Assembly: GCA_002284875.1 (NCBI GenBank)
Contig: CP015604.1
Coordinates: 434,001 to 498,000, forward strand
Source of the DNA: Actinobacteria bacterium IMCC26103
Lineage (GTDB): Bacteria; Actinomycetota; Actinomycetes; Nanopelagicales; Nanopelagicaceae
Direction of reading: 5' to 3'
DNA: 64,000 nt
The notes under the pieces were generated by a model, which saw only the letters and a list, made by a program, of their open reading frames with translations, ran no database searches and was not told the DNA's origin. The first letter of the stretch is position 1, and every line of letters starts with the position of its first letter. Positions 9,858 through 20,761 of the stretch are shown here, piece by piece. Position numbers and translations under genes: made by a program.

Positions 9858-9917
9858 TTACATCCCCTTTATGCCTTTGAGTTGTGAGTGAGCCTACTAT
9901 TGAGAGAGACTTGGCCC

Positions 9918-10610
9918 ATGTCGCGCGCAAATATGGATAAGAACCCCGATGAAGTCGCCGCAATGTTCGATGGGGTGGCCAAGAGATACGACCTGGTCAA
10001 CGATTTGCTTAGTCTGGGTCAGACCAAGGCTTGGCGCCGGGCAACGACTGCGATTATTGCCCCAAAGCCTGGCATGAAGATTCTGGATCTAGCCGCCGGA
10101 ACTGGCGCAAGCTCTGCTCCGCTGGCCGCCGCCGGCGCAGATGTGATTCCAGCTGACTTCTCAGAAGGAATGCTCGCCGCCGGCCGCAAGGCCCGCCCCC
10201 ATCTGCCCTTTACCTTTGCTGATGCCTTAAATTTGCCCTTTGGCGATTGCGAATTCGACGTCGTGACCATTTCCTTCGGTCTCAGAAATACCTCAGATAC
10301 TGATAAAGCCTTGCGGGAAGCCCTTCGGGTCACCAAAAACGGTGGCCGGATCGTTATTGCCGAGTTTTCCAGCCCCGTTTGGCGCCCATTCCGCATTATC
10401 TACACCAATTACTTGATGCGCGCTCTGCCCGCGATTGCGAAGAAGACCTCATCTAACCCAGATGCCTATATTTACTTGGCCGAATCGATCAGGGCTTGGC
10501 CAGATCAAAAGGCGCTCGCTTCCAAGATCGCAGATGCCGGCTGGACCCAGATCGGTTGGCGAAACCTAACCTTTGGAGTTGTTGCAGTTCACATGGCCGT
10601 CAAGGCGTAA
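9918..10610 (+). CDS. menG: Demethylmenaquinone methyltransferase MenG/UbiE
   Basis: SAM-dependent C-methyltransferase for the last step of menaquinone synthesis. SAM motif I is [19 protein letters not shown] (about residues 53-71), followed by ADFSEGML; the UbiE signatures [17 protein letters not shown] (about 22-38) and [20 protein letters not shown] (about 120-139) are clear. I chose ATG 9918 (230 residues, [12 protein letters not shown]); a GTG 30 bases upstream is open but adds no family-like sequence. It is divergent from bioY and stands 40 bases before nuoA, which has its own promoter-like box. Confidence 0.92.
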   Translation: MSRANMDKNPDEVAAMFDGVAKRYDLVNDLLSLGQTKAWRRATTAIIAPKPGMKILDLAAGTGASSAPLAAAGADVIPADFSEGMLAAGRKARPHLPFTFADALNLPFGDCEFDVVTISFGLRNTSDTDKALREALRVTKNGGRIVIAEFSSPVWRPFRIIYTNYLMRALPAIAKKTSSNPDAYIYLAESIRAWPDQKALASKIADAGWTQIGWRNLTFGVVAVHMAVKA

Positions 10611-10637
10611 CGGTCACGACCACCCCCGTGCCCGCCT

Positions 10638-10643
10638 TAGGAT
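10638..10643 (+). promoter_or_regulatory. -10 box (TAGGAT) at the nuo operon, probably leaderless
   Basis: TAGGAT ends seven bases before the GTG of nuoA, with no Shine-Dalgarno in between. It would start a leaderless transcript for the 14-gene complex I operon. I see no clear -35 hexamer. Some transcripts may also enter from menG. Confidence 0.5.
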
Positions 10644-10650
10644 TTCGCCT

Positions 10651-11016
10651 GTGAGCGCAAATCCATATGTTCCAATTCTGGCGATTGCCGCAGTTGGCTT
10701 TGGGTTCGCCGTTTTTTCAATCTTGGCCGCAGCGTTAACGGGTCCCGCCCGCTACAACCGCGCAAAGCTCGAAGCCTATGAATGCGGAATCGAACCTTCA
10801 CCACAAGCTGCACAAGGTGGACGTTTTCCAGTCAAATACTTTTTAACTGCGATGCTCTTTATTATCTTCGATATTGAAATCGTTTTCCTTTATCCATGGG
10901 CTGTCACCTTCGATCAACTCGGATTATTTGGTCTGGTTGAAATGGCGATCTTCATCTCAACTGTTTTCGTTGCATATGCATATGTCTGGCGCCGTGGAGG
11001 TCTCGAATGGGATTAG
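10651..11016 (+). CDS. nuoA: NADH-quinone oxidoreductase subunit A
   Basis: Small membrane subunit of respiratory complex I (NDH-1), near the quinone-access tunnel. The GTG at 10651 gives 121 residues, [18 protein letters not shown], which is the right length and has no cytoplasmic tail, whereas the open frame 78 bases upstream falls inside menG. Three helices; the conserved loop between helices 1 and 2 contains YECGIEPS and [19 protein letters not shown]. It overlaps nuoB by ten bases and opens the operon. Confidence 0.95.
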   Translation: MSANPYVPILAIAAVGFGFAVFSILAAALTGPARYNRAKLEAYECGIEPSPQAAQGGRFPVKYFLTAMLFIIFDIEIVFLYPWAVTFDQLGLFGLVEMAIFISTVFVAYAYVWRRGGLEWD

Positions 11017-11561
11017 AAGAGAAGTTACCTAGCGGAATCGTTCTCACATCAGTTGAGAAACTTGCAGGTTATATGCGTAAAAACTCTTTGTGGCCGGCAA
11101 CTTTTGGTTTGGCATGTTGTGCGATCGAGATGATGGCTGCAGGTGCGGGTCGTTATGATCTTGCACGTTTTGGAATGGAAGTTTTCCGCGCATCCCCACG
11201 TCAAGCAGATTTAATGATCGTTGCCGGTCGCGTTTCAAACAAGATGGCTCCTGTGCTTCGCCAGATTTACGATCAAATGGCTGCGCCAAAGTGGGTTATC
11301 GCAATGGGCGCATGTGCTTCATCTGGCGGAATGTTTAATAATTACGCAATCGTGCAAGGCGTAGATCACGTTGTTCCTGTTGATATTTACTTACCTGGTT
11401 GCCCTCCGCGTCCAGAAATGTTGATGGATGCAATCCTTAAATTGCACGATCAGATTTACGACGAAAAACTTGGACCTAACCGCGAAAAAGTTATTAAAGA
11501 AGTAGAACTTGCAGCAATGAATGCAACTCCAACTCACCAGTTAAAGGGGTTGCTGGCTTAA
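11007..11561 (+). CDS. nuoB: NADH-quinone oxidoreductase subunit B
   Basis: Carries cluster N2, the last [4Fe-4S] cluster before the quinone. Ligand cysteines are the CC pair in [10 protein letters not shown] (about residue 35), the Cys in [11 protein letters not shown] (about 100) and LPGCPPRPE (about 130). The 184-residue length is normal. Its ATG lies inside the last codons of nuoA and its stop is followed directly by the nuoC ATG, so the operon is translated tightly. Confidence 0.97.
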   Translation: MGLEEKLPSGIVLTSVEKLAGYMRKNSLWPATFGLACCAIEMMAAGAGRYDLARFGMEVFRASPRQADLMIVAGRVSNKMAPVLRQIYDQMAAPKWVIAMGACASSGGMFNNYAIVQGVDHVVPVDIYLPGCPPRPEMLMDAILKLHDQIYDEKLGPNREKVIKEVELAAMNATPTHQLKGLLA

Positions 11562-12209
11562 ATGTCTCAAGATAAGCCTAAAGATCAACAAGGCATGTTT
11601 GGCGCTGCCGGCACGGGGGATACCTCCGGTTACGGTGGACTTGTACGCGCTACCGCAGCGGCGGGCTCATCACAACGCCCATTCGGTGGTTACTTTGATC
11701 AGGTAGCTGATGATCTAGAACGTGCTTATCCCGATTTTGCCGATGCCATCGAACGCGTCGTTGTTGATCGCGGTGAGCTAACCCTGCACATTAAGCGCGA
11801 GCGTTTAGTTGAAGTCGCACTTATCTTGCGCGATAAATTGAAATTTGAAATGTCGATGGGCGTCTCTGGTGTGCATTATCCAGATGATAAAAACCGTGAA
11901 TTGCACGCGGTTTATCACTTGTTATCTGTCACAAATAACCAACGTATTCGTTTGGAAGTTTCGGTACCAGATATCGATCCACACATTCCTTCATTGGTTG
12001 AAGTCTGGGGCGGATCAAACTGGAACGAGCGCGAAACTTTCGACATGTTCGGAATTATCTTTGATGGTCATCCCGGACTTACTCGCATCTTGATGCCAGA
12101 TGATTGGCAAGGACATCCCCAACGTAAGGATTACGCACTTGGCGGAATCGGTGTGGAATACAAGGGCGCAGTTACACCACCTCCATCGGATCGGAGGTCT
12201 TACAAGTGA
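11562..12209 (+). CDS. nuoC: NADH-quinone oxidoreductase subunit C
   Basis: The 30-kDa peripheral-arm subunit. The C-terminal signature is [19 protein letters not shown] followed by [10 protein letters not shown] (about residues 157-190). The first 40 residues are low-complexity (Gln/Gly/Ala-rich) and not conserved, as in other actinobacteria. Overlaps nuoD by four bases. Confidence 0.96.
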   Translation: MSQDKPKDQQGMFGAAGTGDTSGYGGLVRATAAAGSSQRPFGGYFDQVADDLERAYPDFADAIERVVVDRGELTLHIKRERLVEVALILRDKLKFEMSMGVSGVHYPDDKNRELHAVYHLLSVTNNQRIRLEVSVPDIDPHIPSLVEVWGGSNWNERETFDMFGIIFDGHPGLTRILMPDDWQGHPQRKDYALGGIGVEYKGAVTPPPSDRRSYK

Positions 12210-13546
12210 GCACGTACGCAGATCCATATGCATCTTCACGCGAGACCACTGAAGGTACTGTCTTTTCAGTAACCGGTGGCGATTGGGATTCACTCGTAAC
12301 TGAAATTGGTCAAGCGAAAGAAGAACGCGTTGTTGTAAATATGGGGCCACAGCACCCATCAACTCACGGTGTGCTTCGTTTAGTTCTAGAACTCGAAGGC
12401 GAAACTGTTACCGAAGTTCGTTGCGGTATTGGTTACTTGCACACAGGTATTGAAAAGAATATTGAATTTCGTAACTGGACTCAGGCCACCACATTTGTAA
12501 CCCGCATGGATTACTTGGCTCCGTTATTTAACGAAGCCGCATACTGCTTAGGCGTTGAGAAGTTGCTTGGCATCACCAACGATGTTCCAGAAAAAGCCAA
12601 CGTTATCCGCGTCATGATGATGGAGTTCAACCGCATTTCATCTCACATGGTTGCCCTCGGTACTGGCGCGCTTGAACTAGGCGCACTGTCGCCGATGATC
12701 TTCTGCTTCCGCGAACGTGAAAAAGTTCTCGATATCTTCGAATTTATCTCAGGCCTACGTATGAATATGGCCTATATCCGCCCAGGTGGAGTCGCTCAAG
12801 ATTTACCAGCAGGTGCAGTCGAGAAGATTCTGGCAACAGTTAAAGACCTTCGCCATAGCTTTAAAGATAACGAGAAGTTGCTCGTTGGAAATAGCATCTG
12901 GATGAAGCGCACCGAGGGAATTGGTTACTTAGATCTTGCTGGTGCAACAACTCTTGGAGTTACAGGTCCAGTAATCCGTGCAACTGGTTTGCCACTTGAT
13001 CTTCGCAAGATTCAGCCTTACTCAGGTTACGAAAATTACAACTTCGATGTTGTAACTGCCGATACCTGCGATGTTTACGGTCGCTTCTTAATTCGTATCA
13101 ACGAACTAGAACAATCACTTCGCATCATCGAGCAATGTGCTGAAAAACTTAAATCACTTGAAGGCGCACCTGTAATGGTCGCTGATAAGAAGATCGCATG
13201 GCCAGCACAGCTTGCAATTGGTGCAGACGGAATGGGTAACTCGCTTAACCACATCCGCGAAATCATGGGCACATCAATGGAGTCATTGATCCACCACTTC
13301 AAACTTGTCACCGAAGGTTTCCGCGTTCCGGCAGGTCAGGTTTACTCAGCGATCGAATCACCACGTGGTGAACTCGGTGCACACGTTGTCTCTGACGGTG
13401 GCACACGTCCATATCGCGTGCACTTTCGCGAACCATCATTTAATAACCTGCAATCAACATCTGCGATGTGTGAAGGTTCAATGGTCGCCGACATTATCGG
13501 CGCAGTTGCCTCAATCGATCCTGTGATGGGAGGCGTTGACCGCTAA
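12206..13546 (+). CDS. nuoD: NADH-quinone oxidoreductase subunit D
   Basis: The 49-kDa subunit that forms the quinone pocket with NuoB. GTG start inside the nuoC stop. [20 protein letters not shown] (about residues 45-64) contains the quinone-loop His; [11 protein letters not shown] and the C-terminal DPVMGGVDR are family markers. The 446 residues include a 40-residue N-terminal extension found in actinobacterial NuoD. One-base overlap with nuoE. Confidence 0.97.
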   Translation: MSTYADPYASSRETTEGTVFSVTGGDWDSLVTEIGQAKEERVVVNMGPQHPSTHGVLRLVLELEGETVTEVRCGIGYLHTGIEKNIEFRNWTQATTFVTRMDYLAPLFNEAAYCLGVEKLLGITNDVPEKANVIRVMMMEFNRISSHMVALGTGALELGALSPMIFCFREREKVLDIFEFISGLRMNMAYIRPGGVAQDLPAGAVEKILATVKDLRHSFKDNEKLLVGNSIWMKRTEGIGYLDLAGATTLGVTGPVIRATGLPLDLRKIQPYSGYENYNFDVVTADTCDVYGRFLIRINELEQSLRIIEQCAEKLKSLEGAPVMVADKKIAWPAQLAIGADGMGNSLNHIREIMGTSMESLIHHFKLVTEGFRVPAGQVYSAIESPRGELGAHVVSDGGTRPYRVHFREPSFNNLQSTSAMCEGSMVADIIGAVASIDPVMGGVDR

Positions 13547-14172
13547 TGGCTTACACACCTGATCAATTACAAGTTATGGATGCGATCATCAAGCGCTATC
13601 CCCGCAACCGTTCTGCGATCATGCCTTTGCTGCATTACGTGCAATCAATTGCTGGCTATGTGACCAATGAAGGCATTGAATTAATTGCCAAGTTACTGAC
13701 TCTAGAAACTGCAGAAGTGTCAGCGGTTGCAACTTTCTATACCCAATACAAGCGCAAGCCGGTCGGTGAATATCACGTCGGTGTATGTACCAATACCTTG
13801 TGTGCGGTCATGGGCGGAGATGCCATATTTGCAGCCCTGAAAGACCATCTGGGCGTGGAAAATGATGGCGTAACTGCCGATGGAAAAGTTTCACTAGAAC
13901 ATATCGAATGTAACGCCGCTTGCGATTACGCACCTGTCGTTATGGCGAACTGGGAATTTTACGACAACCAAGATATTTCATCTGCAAAAGAGCTAGTTGA
14001 TTCAATGCGCAAAGGAACTCCAAAGCCACCAACTCGTGGTCCTAATTCACTTGTCACTTGGAAAGAAGCTTCTGCAGTATTGGCCGGAATTAATGACGGT
14101 AAAGCAAATGAAGGAACACAAGCTGGTACACCGACTCTGCTTGGTTTAAAACTTTCGAAAGAGGGCAAGTAA
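13546..14172 (+). CDS. nuoE: NADH-quinone oxidoreductase subunit E
   Basis: Thioredoxin-fold subunit with the N1a [2Fe-2S] cluster; ligands in VCTNTLCAVMGG (about residues 84-95) and ECNAACDYAPV (about 124-134), spaced C-x4-C ... C-x3-C. The C-terminal tail after residue 160 (KPPTRGPNSLVTW) is typical of high-GC actinobacterial NuoE proteins. One-base overlaps on both sides. Confidence 0.96.
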   Translation: MAYTPDQLQVMDAIIKRYPRNRSAIMPLLHYVQSIAGYVTNEGIELIAKLLTLETAEVSAVATFYTQYKRKPVGEYHVGVCTNTLCAVMGGDAIFAALKDHLGVENDGVTADGKVSLEHIECNAACDYAPVVMANWEFYDNQDISSAKELVDSMRKGTPKPPTRGPNSLVTWKEASAVLAGINDGKANEGTQAGTPTLLGLKLSKEGK

Positions 14173-15452
14173 TGACAAAACTAGCTCCCGTACTTTCAGC
14201 GCATTGGGATGAGAAAGATTCATTCACGATTGCGGCATACACACGTCACGGTGGATATAAAGCATCGGCTAAAGCACTTGCGATGGATCCAGATGCGGTT
14301 ATTCAACTTGTTAAAGATTCCGGACTTCGCGGTCGCGGTGGCGCAGGTTTCCCAACCGGAATGAAGTGGGGCTTTATTCCACAAGGAGACGAAAAAGATC
14401 ATTACCTAGTCGTTAACGCGGATGAATCAGAGCCAGGTACTTGTAAAGATACGCCGCTGCTGATGGCTAATCCGCATGTACTTATTGAAGGTTGCATCAT
14501 CGCTTGCCATGCAATTCGCGCAAAGCATGCATTTATTTATATTCGCGGCGAAGTAACTCACGTCGTGCGCCGTTTAAATCAAGCGATTGAAGATGCTTAT
14601 AAGGCCGGTCACCTTGGTAAAGGAATCGACGTAGTACTTCACGTCGGTGCCGGCGCTTACATCTGCGGTGAAGAAACTGCGCTGCTTGATTCACTCGAAG
14701 GTTTCCGTGGTCAACCACGTCTTCGTCCACCATTCCCAGCGATCGCTGGTTTGTATGCGCGTCCAACAGTTGTAAATAACGTCGAATCAATCGCATCAGT
14801 TCCAGCGATTGTTGCAAATGGTGCCGAGTGGTACCAAGGCATGGGTACTGAAAAATCAAAGGGAACCACCCTTTATTCACTCTCTGGCCACGTTACAAAC
14901 CCTGGTCAATTTGAAGCACCGCTTGGAATCACCTTGCGCGAAATTCTTGAACTATCTGGCGGAGTTCGCGCCGGTCACAAATTAAAGTTCTGGACACCTG
15001 GTGGATCATCAACGCCGCTATTTACTGATGAACATCTAGATGTCCCACTTGATTACGAAGGTGTATCAGCAGCTGGCTCAATGCTTGGCACCAAGGCGTT
15101 ACAAATCTTTGATGAAACAACTTGCGTAGTTCGTGCAGTGCTTCGTTGGACTGAATTTTATAAGCACGAATCTTGCGGCAAATGCACACCATGTCGCGAA
15201 GGCACTTGGTGGTTGGTACAGATTCTGCGCGATCTCGAAAACGGGGTTGGCACCGAAGCTGATCTAGCGAAGTTGCTTGATCTCTGTGACAACATCATGG
15301 GCCGATCATTCTGCGCACTCGGTGACGGAGCAACAAGCCCAATTACATCTTCAATCAAATATTTCCGCGACGAATACATTGCTCACTTAACAAATGGTGG
15401 CTGTCCATTCGATCCGGTTAAATCAACTCTCTTTTCGGGAGCGAACGCATAA
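14172..15452 (+). CDS. nuoF: NADH-quinone oxidoreductase subunit F
   Basis: NADH-binding subunit with FMN and cluster N3. The nucleotide loops are GLRGRGGAGFPTGMKWGF (about residues 51-68) and the acidic NADESEPGTCKD (about 89-100). N3 ligands lie in ESCGKCTPCREG (about 333-344) plus FCALGDGA (about 377). Length 426 is normal. Confidence 0.97.
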   Translation: MTKLAPVLSAHWDEKDSFTIAAYTRHGGYKASAKALAMDPDAVIQLVKDSGLRGRGGAGFPTGMKWGFIPQGDEKDHYLVVNADESEPGTCKDTPLLMANPHVLIEGCIIACHAIRAKHAFIYIRGEVTHVVRRLNQAIEDAYKAGHLGKGIDVVLHVGAGAYICGEETALLDSLEGFRGQPRLRPPFPAIAGLYARPTVVNNVESIASVPAIVANGAEWYQGMGTEKSKGTTLYSLSGHVTNPGQFEAPLGITLREILELSGGVRAGHKLKFWTPGGSSTPLFTDEHLDVPLDYEGVSAAGSMLGTKALQIFDETTCVVRAVLRWTEFYKHESCGKCTPCREGTWWLVQILRDLENGVGTEADLAKLLDLCDNIMGRSFCALGDGATSPITSSIKYFRDEYIAHLTNGGCPFDPVKSTLFSGANA

Positions 15453-17821
15453 TGACAACGACTCAAGAGAACCCAACAACGCAAGCGGTAGAACTCATTA
15501 CCGTTGTTATTGATGGTTTTGAAGTTAGCGTTCCAAAGGGAACTTTGGTAATTCGCGCCGCAGAAAAACTGGGAATTCAGATCCCACGTTTCTGCGATCA
15601 TCCACTACTTGATCCAGTTGGTGCATGTCGCCAATGTTTAGTTGATATTGAAATCAATGGTCGTGCCTTTCCAAAGCCACAGGCTTCTTGCACAATCCCA
15701 GTAGAACCAAACATGATTGTGAAAACACAATTGACATCAGCAGTTGCTGAAAAAGCGCAACGTGGTGTTATGGAACTTCTTCTCGTTAACCACCCACTGG
15801 ATTGCCCAGTCTGCGATAAGGGCGGCGAATGTCCGTTGCAGAACCAAGCGATGAGCACCGGCAATGGGGAAACACGTTTTGAAGGCGTAAAGCGCACCTT
15901 TGAAAAGCCTGTTGCCATCTCATCTCAAGTATTACTCGATCGCGAACGCTGCGTGCTTTGTGCACGTTGCACACGTTTCTCTGATCAGATCGCAGGCGAT
16001 CCATTTATTACTTTGAACGAGCGCGGTGCGTTGCAACAAGTTGGAATCTACGAGAACCAACCATTCGAGTCTTACTTCTCAGGTAACACTGTGCAAATCT
16101 GTCCAGTTGGTGCATTAACTGGTGCGACATATCGCTTCCGCGCCCGCCCCTTTGATTTAGTTTCAACTCCATCTGCTTGCGAACACTGTGCTTCAGGTTG
16201 CGATATGCGCACCGATGTTCGTCGTGGCAAGACGCTACGTCGCCTCGCAGGAGATGACGCGGCAGTTAACGAAGAATGGAACTGCGATAAAGGTCGCTGG
16301 GCATTTAAATATGTAACCGCTGTAGATCGTTTAACTACGCCTCTTATTCGCGGTGCAGATGGAGTACTTGCACCAGCATCTTGGCCAGAAGCGATTGCAG
16401 CTGCAGCTAGCGGACTTAAGGGCAAGCGCGCCGCGGTTCTAGTTGGTGGCCGCGCCACAACGGAAGATGCTTACGGGTATAACAAGTTTGCACGTATTGC
16501 ACTTGGCACAAACGATATTGATTTCCGGGCACGTGTTACAACGGACGAAGAACGCGATTTCCTTGCTGCCAAAGTCGTTGGATCAACAACTACCTATCGC
16601 GATATCGATATCGCTGATCATGTGGTGCTGGTGGGATTTGAGCCAGAAGAAGAGTCACCAATTGTTTTCTTACGTATTAATAAGCAGGTTCGCAAGCGCG
16701 CGCTTAAAGTAAGTGCCGTTGCCACCAAACTTTCTATTGGCGTTGAAAAGCTCAAGGGCGAATTTATTAAAGTCGCACCGGGTGCAGAAAGCGCAGCAGT
16801 TGCAGGTCTACCGTTGACTGCAAAATCAATAATTCTGGTTGGCGAACGTGCATCAGAAACGATTGGTTTGTTATCTGCAGTTGTTGCCCTTGGCGATAAG
16901 TCAGGTGCAAAGATCGCTTGGATTCCGCGTCGCGCAGGTGAACGTGGAGCACTTGAAGCAGGTGCAATCGGAAATCTTCTTCCAGGTGGCCGCCCAGTAT
17001 CAGATGCCGCAGCCCGCGTAGATATCGCAGCGGTTTGGGGAGTTCCATCACTTCCTGCCAGCCCAGGTCGTACAACTTCTGAAATTGTTTCTGCTCTTAA
17101 TTCGGGTGATCTAGATGCTGTTGTAATCGGTGGCGTTGATCCACTTGATATGGCAAATAGCGCACAAGTACTTGCGGGTCTTAAGAAATCCTTCGTTGTA
17201 TCCCTTGAAATCGCTCCATCTGCAGTGACAGATGTAGCAGATGTGGTTCTGCCAGTTGCGGCTATTACTGAAAAATCTGGATCCTTTCTTAATTGGGAAG
17301 GCCGCCCCCGTGCCTTTGATTCAGCAGTTGCTGATTCACTAAATCGCTCTGACTTGCGCATTCTTTCCGCACTTGCCGATCAAATGGGTGAATCCATCAT
17401 GCTCGGCACTGTCACCCAAGCGGCGCGCGAAATTTCATCGCTCGGTAAATGGGATGGCGCACGCGCTAACTTTGCAACAGTTTCTGCAATAGGTGCAAAT
17501 AAAATTTCTGGCAATGAAGCGCTCCTTAACTCATGGCGTCGTTTGCTAGACCTGGGCACAATGCAAAAGGGTGAAGCGAATTTAGCTGGCACAGCGCGTA
17601 AGGCAGTTGCAGTAATTTCGCCAAAGCGCGCCGAAATCTTAGGCGTTAAAGATGGAGACATGCTGCGCGTTTCAAATGCACACGGTGCGATCTCATTGCC
17701 GGCACTTGTTGAAGATATTCATGATGATGCCGTCTGGGTGCCACGTAATTCATTCGGAACTCAAACCCTGATTTCATTAAATGCGGTTCACGGCGATGTC
17801 GTAACGGTGGTGAAGGCATGA
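15452..17821 (+). CDS. nuoG: NADH-quinone oxidoreductase subunit G
   Basis: Largest peripheral subunit (789 residues). The N-terminal ferredoxin domain (about residues 12-90) binds [2Fe-2S] through RFCDHPLLDPVGACRQC and CTIPV. Then come the His/Cys N5 site and CPVCDKGGECPLQ (about 113-125), the ferredoxin-like CVLCARCTRF (about 168-177) and CEHCASGCDMRTD (about 244-256), giving N4/N7-type ligands. The rest resembles a molybdopterin oxidoreductase without the cofactor. Overlaps nuoH by four bases. Confidence 0.96.
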   Translation: MTTTQENPTTQAVELITVVIDGFEVSVPKGTLVIRAAEKLGIQIPRFCDHPLLDPVGACRQCLVDIEINGRAFPKPQASCTIPVEPNMIVKTQLTSAVAEKAQRGVMELLLVNHPLDCPVCDKGGECPLQNQAMSTGNGETRFEGVKRTFEKPVAISSQVLLDRERCVLCARCTRFSDQIAGDPFITLNERGALQQVGIYENQPFESYFSGNTVQICPVGALTGATYRFRARPFDLVSTPSACEHCASGCDMRTDVRRGKTLRRLAGDDAAVNEEWNCDKGRWAFKYVTAVDRLTTPLIRGADGVLAPASWPEAIAAAASGLKGKRAAVLVGGRATTEDAYGYNKFARIALGTNDIDFRARVTTDEERDFLAAKVVGSTTTYRDIDIADHVVLVGFEPEEESPIVFLRINKQVRKRALKVSAVATKLSIGVEKLKGEFIKVAPGAESAAVAGLPLTAKSIILVGERASETIGLLSAVVALGDKSGAKIAWIPRRAGERGALEAGAIGNLLPGGRPVSDAAARVDIAAVWGVPSLPASPGRTTSEIVSALNSGDLDAVVIGGVDPLDMANSAQVLAGLKKSFVVSLEIAPSAVTDVADVVLPVAAITEKSGSFLNWEGRPRAFDSAVADSLNRSDLRILSALADQMGESIMLGTVTQAAREISSLGKWDGARANFATVSAIGANKISGNEALLNSWRRLLDLGTMQKGEANLAGTARKAVAVISPKRAEILGVKDGDMLRVSNAHGAISLPALVEDIHDDAVWVPRNSFGTQTLISLNAVHGDVVTVVKA

Positions 17822-19062
17822 AAAATGCACAGTTATTACTAGATGATCCAGGCTGGATCATCACCCTCAAAGCAGTAATTGTTTTCGCAGTATGCGTTGT
17901 GTTGACGATCATGTCTGTCTGGGGAGAACGTCGCCTCGTTGCTCGTATGCAGATGCGCGTTGGTCCAAACCGCGTTGGAAAATTTGGTCTAATCCAAGCT
18001 TTGGCAGATGGTGTAAAACTGGCGCTAAAAGAAGATTTGATTCCGGCTGCGGCAGATAAAGTCGTATTCGTCATCGCGCCAATTATCAGCGCTACCACTG
18101 CCTTTATGGCCTTTGCCGTTATGCCGCTTACTGGACCAGTTACCTTCTTCGGTGAGAAAACCGTTATGCAGTTAACTGATATTCCAGTCGGCGTTCTATA
18201 TGTATTGGCTACTGCATCAGTCGGTGTTTACGGAATCGTTTTAGCAGGTTGGTCATCAGGTTCGACCTATCCGTTACTTGGTGGATTACGTTCTAGCGCA
18301 CAAGTTATTTCCTATGAAATTGCGATGGGACTTTCCCTTGTATCTGTCTTTATCTACTCAGGTTCAATGTCCACATCGAGCATCGTGCAGGCACAACAAG
18401 AAACCTGGTGGTACGGACTCGTACTCTTCCCATCATTTGTTATTTATGCAATCTCGATGGTCGGTGAAACTAACCGCGCGCCATTTGATTTAGCTGAAGC
18501 CGAAGGCGAACTCGTAGGTGGATTCCACACTGAATACTCATCACTTAAATTCGCATTGTTCTTCTTAGCTGAATATGTAAATATCATCGCGGTCTCAGCA
18601 CTTGCGACAACGCTATTCCTGGGTGGATACCACGCCTTCCCTGGACTTGGCTTTACTGAACAATGGCTGGGTGGTTGGTTCACACTTATCTGGTTCTTTA
18701 TAAAGGTTCTCTTCTTCTTCTTTATCTTCGTCTGGCTACGCGGAACGTTGCCACGTCTGCGCTATGACCAGTTCATGCAATTTGGTTGGAAAGTGTTGAT
18801 CCCGGTTTCACTACTTTGGATCTTAGTTGTTGCTACCTTGCGAGTAATTTCAACCACCAGCCAATCTCGCCCAGTCACCTTCGGTTTTGCTGGCGTTGTC
18901 GTGCTGATTGTTCTTGGCATATCAACAGCCTTTGATAACTCTAAGAAGAAGCGTGATTCTGTAGTGCATCCAACTGCTGCCGAACCAAACTTTGCAGTTC
19001 CTTCTCTGCCATCTGAAATAACAACCATCAACGTTTCTAACCAAGGAGGCGATCGTGGCTGA
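17818..19062 (+). CDS. nuoH: NADH-quinone oxidoreductase subunit H
   Basis: Membrane subunit at the junction of the two arms, part of the quinone cavity. The conserved [18 protein letters not shown] (about residues 42-59), the acidic loop [20 protein letters not shown] (about 218-237) and the RYDQ of [13 protein letters not shown] near 310 are present. The 414 residues include a hydrophilic C-terminal tail of about 40. The last eight bases overlap nuoI. Confidence 0.97.
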   Translation: MKNAQLLLDDPGWIITLKAVIVFAVCVVLTIMSVWGERRLVARMQMRVGPNRVGKFGLIQALADGVKLALKEDLIPAAADKVVFVIAPIISATTAFMAFAVMPLTGPVTFFGEKTVMQLTDIPVGVLYVLATASVGVYGIVLAGWSSGSTYPLLGGLRSSAQVISYEIAMGLSLVSVFIYSGSMSTSSIVQAQQETWWYGLVLFPSFVIYAISMVGETNRAPFDLAEAEGELVGGFHTEYSSLKFALFFLAEYVNIIAVSALATTLFLGGYHAFPGLGFTEQWLGGWFTLIWFFIKVLFFFFIFVWLRGTLPRLRYDQFMQFGWKVLIPVSLLWILVVATLRVISTTSQSRPVTFGFAGVVVLIVLGISTAFDNSKKKRDSVVHPTAAEPNFAVPSLPSEITTINVSNQGGDRG

Positions 19063-19681
19063 TCAGAACGAATCAAATACCGTGCAACCACATATCTCTA
19101 ACGATGTGGATATCACATCTGTTGCATATGAAAAGGTTGACCAACCAGGCGCTAAGAGCCTCTGGGCGCAGCTACAGGGTTTTTGGGTCACCTTTATTAC
19201 TATGTTTAAAAAGGTAAACACCGTTCAGTATCCTGAAGTTAAAGAACCAACTGCCGAACGTTTCCACGGTCGCCATCAATTAAATCGCCATCCAGATGGA
19301 CTTGAAAAATGTATTGGCTGCGAACTCTGTGCATGGGCATGTCCAGCAGATGCGATTTATGTGGAAGGTGCAGATAACACTCCTGATAATCAGATGTCAC
19401 CAGGGGAGCGCTACGGCAAGGTTTATCAGATCAATTACCTACGCTGTGTTTTCTGCGGCCTTTGTATTGAAGCTTGCCCAACTCGCGCACTCACGATGAC
19501 AAATGAATATGAACTAGCTGATTCAACTCGCGCTAAATTGATTTTTGAGAAAGATGATCTACTTGGACCACTGCGCGCAGGAATGTTGCCGCCACCGCAC
19601 CCAATGTATCCAGGTATGACAGATACCAACTATTACAACGGTGATGTCAAAGAAGCTCATCCGTCACAGGAGATTAAGTAA
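19055..19681 (+). CDS. nuoI: NADH-quinone oxidoreductase subunit I
   Basis: Two-[4Fe-4S] ferredoxin subunit (N6a/N6b). Cys ligands: [16 protein letters not shown] (about residues 87-102) and [16 protein letters not shown] (about 131-146). GTG start preceded by AAGGAGG inside nuoH, a strong site. The N-terminus carries about 30 extra polar residues before [15 protein letters not shown]. Confidence 0.97.
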   Translation: MADQNESNTVQPHISNDVDITSVAYEKVDQPGAKSLWAQLQGFWVTFITMFKKVNTVQYPEVKEPTAERFHGRHQLNRHPDGLEKCIGCELCAWACPADAIYVEGADNTPDNQMSPGERYGKVYQINYLRCVFCGLCIEACPTRALTMTNEYELADSTRAKLIFEKDDLLGPLRAGMLPPPHPMYPGMTDTNYYNGDVKEAHPSQEIK

Positions 19682-20460
19682 TGCAATCACTTCTAACTAT
19701 TCAAGGACCTGAGACTGCGCTCTTCTGGTTCTTGGCACCTCTCGCAGTTTTAGCTGCGATTGGAATGTTATTGGTCAAGAAAGCAGTTCACTCTGCGCTC
19801 TTGCTGGCTTGGGTAATGATTACCCTGGCAATCTTCTACATCGCCCAAGATGCACTCTTTCTGGGAATTGTTCAAGTTGTTGTCTATACCGGTGCGGTAA
19901 TGATGCTCTTCCTCTTTATCCTTATGTTGGTCGGCGTTGATTCATCAGATTCACTCACCGAGACAATTACCGGATTACGTCCAATTGCAATTACTGCAGC
20001 AGTCGGCTTCGGTGGGCTTATGGTCTCACTTTTGGGACATGCAACTTTGGGGCGAGAACCAATTGGTTTAGATATTGCAAACCAATCTGGAAATGTGCAA
20101 GGTCTAGCAGAACTCCTCTTCTCCAAATATGTCTGGCCCTTCGAAGTTGTATCTGCACTTTTAATTACCGCAGCCCTTGGTGCGATGGTTCTGGCTCATC
20201 ACCAACGTACCAATCCGCGCCCAACCCAGCGCGAACAAGCAGTTAACCGCTTCCGCAGTGGATCACTTGCTGGCGCTGCAGGCCTGCCTGGTCCGGGAGT
20301 TTTCGCACGACATAACGCAGTTGATGTTCCGGCGTTATTGCCAGATGGAACTCCTGCCCCATCTTCAATATCAGCAACGCTAAAGGCACGCGGGGATGTA
20401 ATTGATTCAAGTCAATTCCAACTCGACAACGTTGACACAACAGTTGTGGAGGAGAAGTAA
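19681..20460 (+). CDS. nuoJ: NADH-quinone oxidoreductase subunit J
   Basis: Membrane subunit with five helices; [18 protein letters not shown] (about residues 67-84) is the family signature with the pi-bulge in helix 3. At 259 residues it is longer than proteobacterial NuoJ because of a hydrophilic C-terminal region of about 80 residues, as in other actinobacteria. One-base overlaps with nuoI and nuoK. Confidence 0.95.
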   Translation: MQSLLTIQGPETALFWFLAPLAVLAAIGMLLVKKAVHSALLLAWVMITLAIFYIAQDALFLGIVQVVVYTGAVMMLFLFILMLVGVDSSDSLTETITGLRPIAITAAVGFGGLMVSLLGHATLGREPIGLDIANQSGNVQGLAELLFSKYVWPFEVVSALLITAALGAMVLAHHQRTNPRPTQREQAVNRFRSGSLAGAAGLPGPGVFARHNAVDVPALLPDGTPAPSSISATLKARGDVIDSSQFQLDNVDTTVVEEK

Positions 20461-20759
20461 TGAGTATAAATAATTACCTCTACCTATCTGCAATTTTGTT
20501 TACTATCGGTGCAGTTGGCGTTGTGGTTCGTCGCAACGCGATCGTTGTCTTTATGTGTGTTGAACTTATGCTCAATGCCGCCAATTTAACTTTAGTTACC
20601 TTCTCGCGGATTAACGGAACCCTCGATGGCCAAGTAGTCGCCTTCTTCACGATGGTCGTTGCCGCATGCGAAGTTGTAGTTGGCCTAGCCATTATCGTGA
20701 CGATTTATCGTTCGCGCCGTTCAGCATCTATCGATGATGCTAGTTTGTTGAAGCGATAA
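20460..20759 (+). CDS. nuoK: NADH-quinone oxidoreductase subunit K
   Basis: Three-helix proton-channel subunit of 99 residues. The two buried acidic residues are in [14 protein letters not shown] (E about residue 36) and [14 protein letters not shown] (E about 70). One-base overlap with nuoJ; nuoL follows after two bases. Confidence 0.97.
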   Translation: MSINNYLYLSAILFTIGAVGVVVRRNAIVVFMCVELMLNAANLTLVTFSRINGTLDGQVVAFFTMVVAACEVVVGLAIIVTIYRSRRSASIDDASLLKR

Positions 20760-20761
20760 CC

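Noticed and set aside
16618-17361. Long antisense open frame (247 codons) inside nuoG
   Set aside because: It has no family features and lies opposite a well-conserved gene; codon structure of the sense strand explains it.
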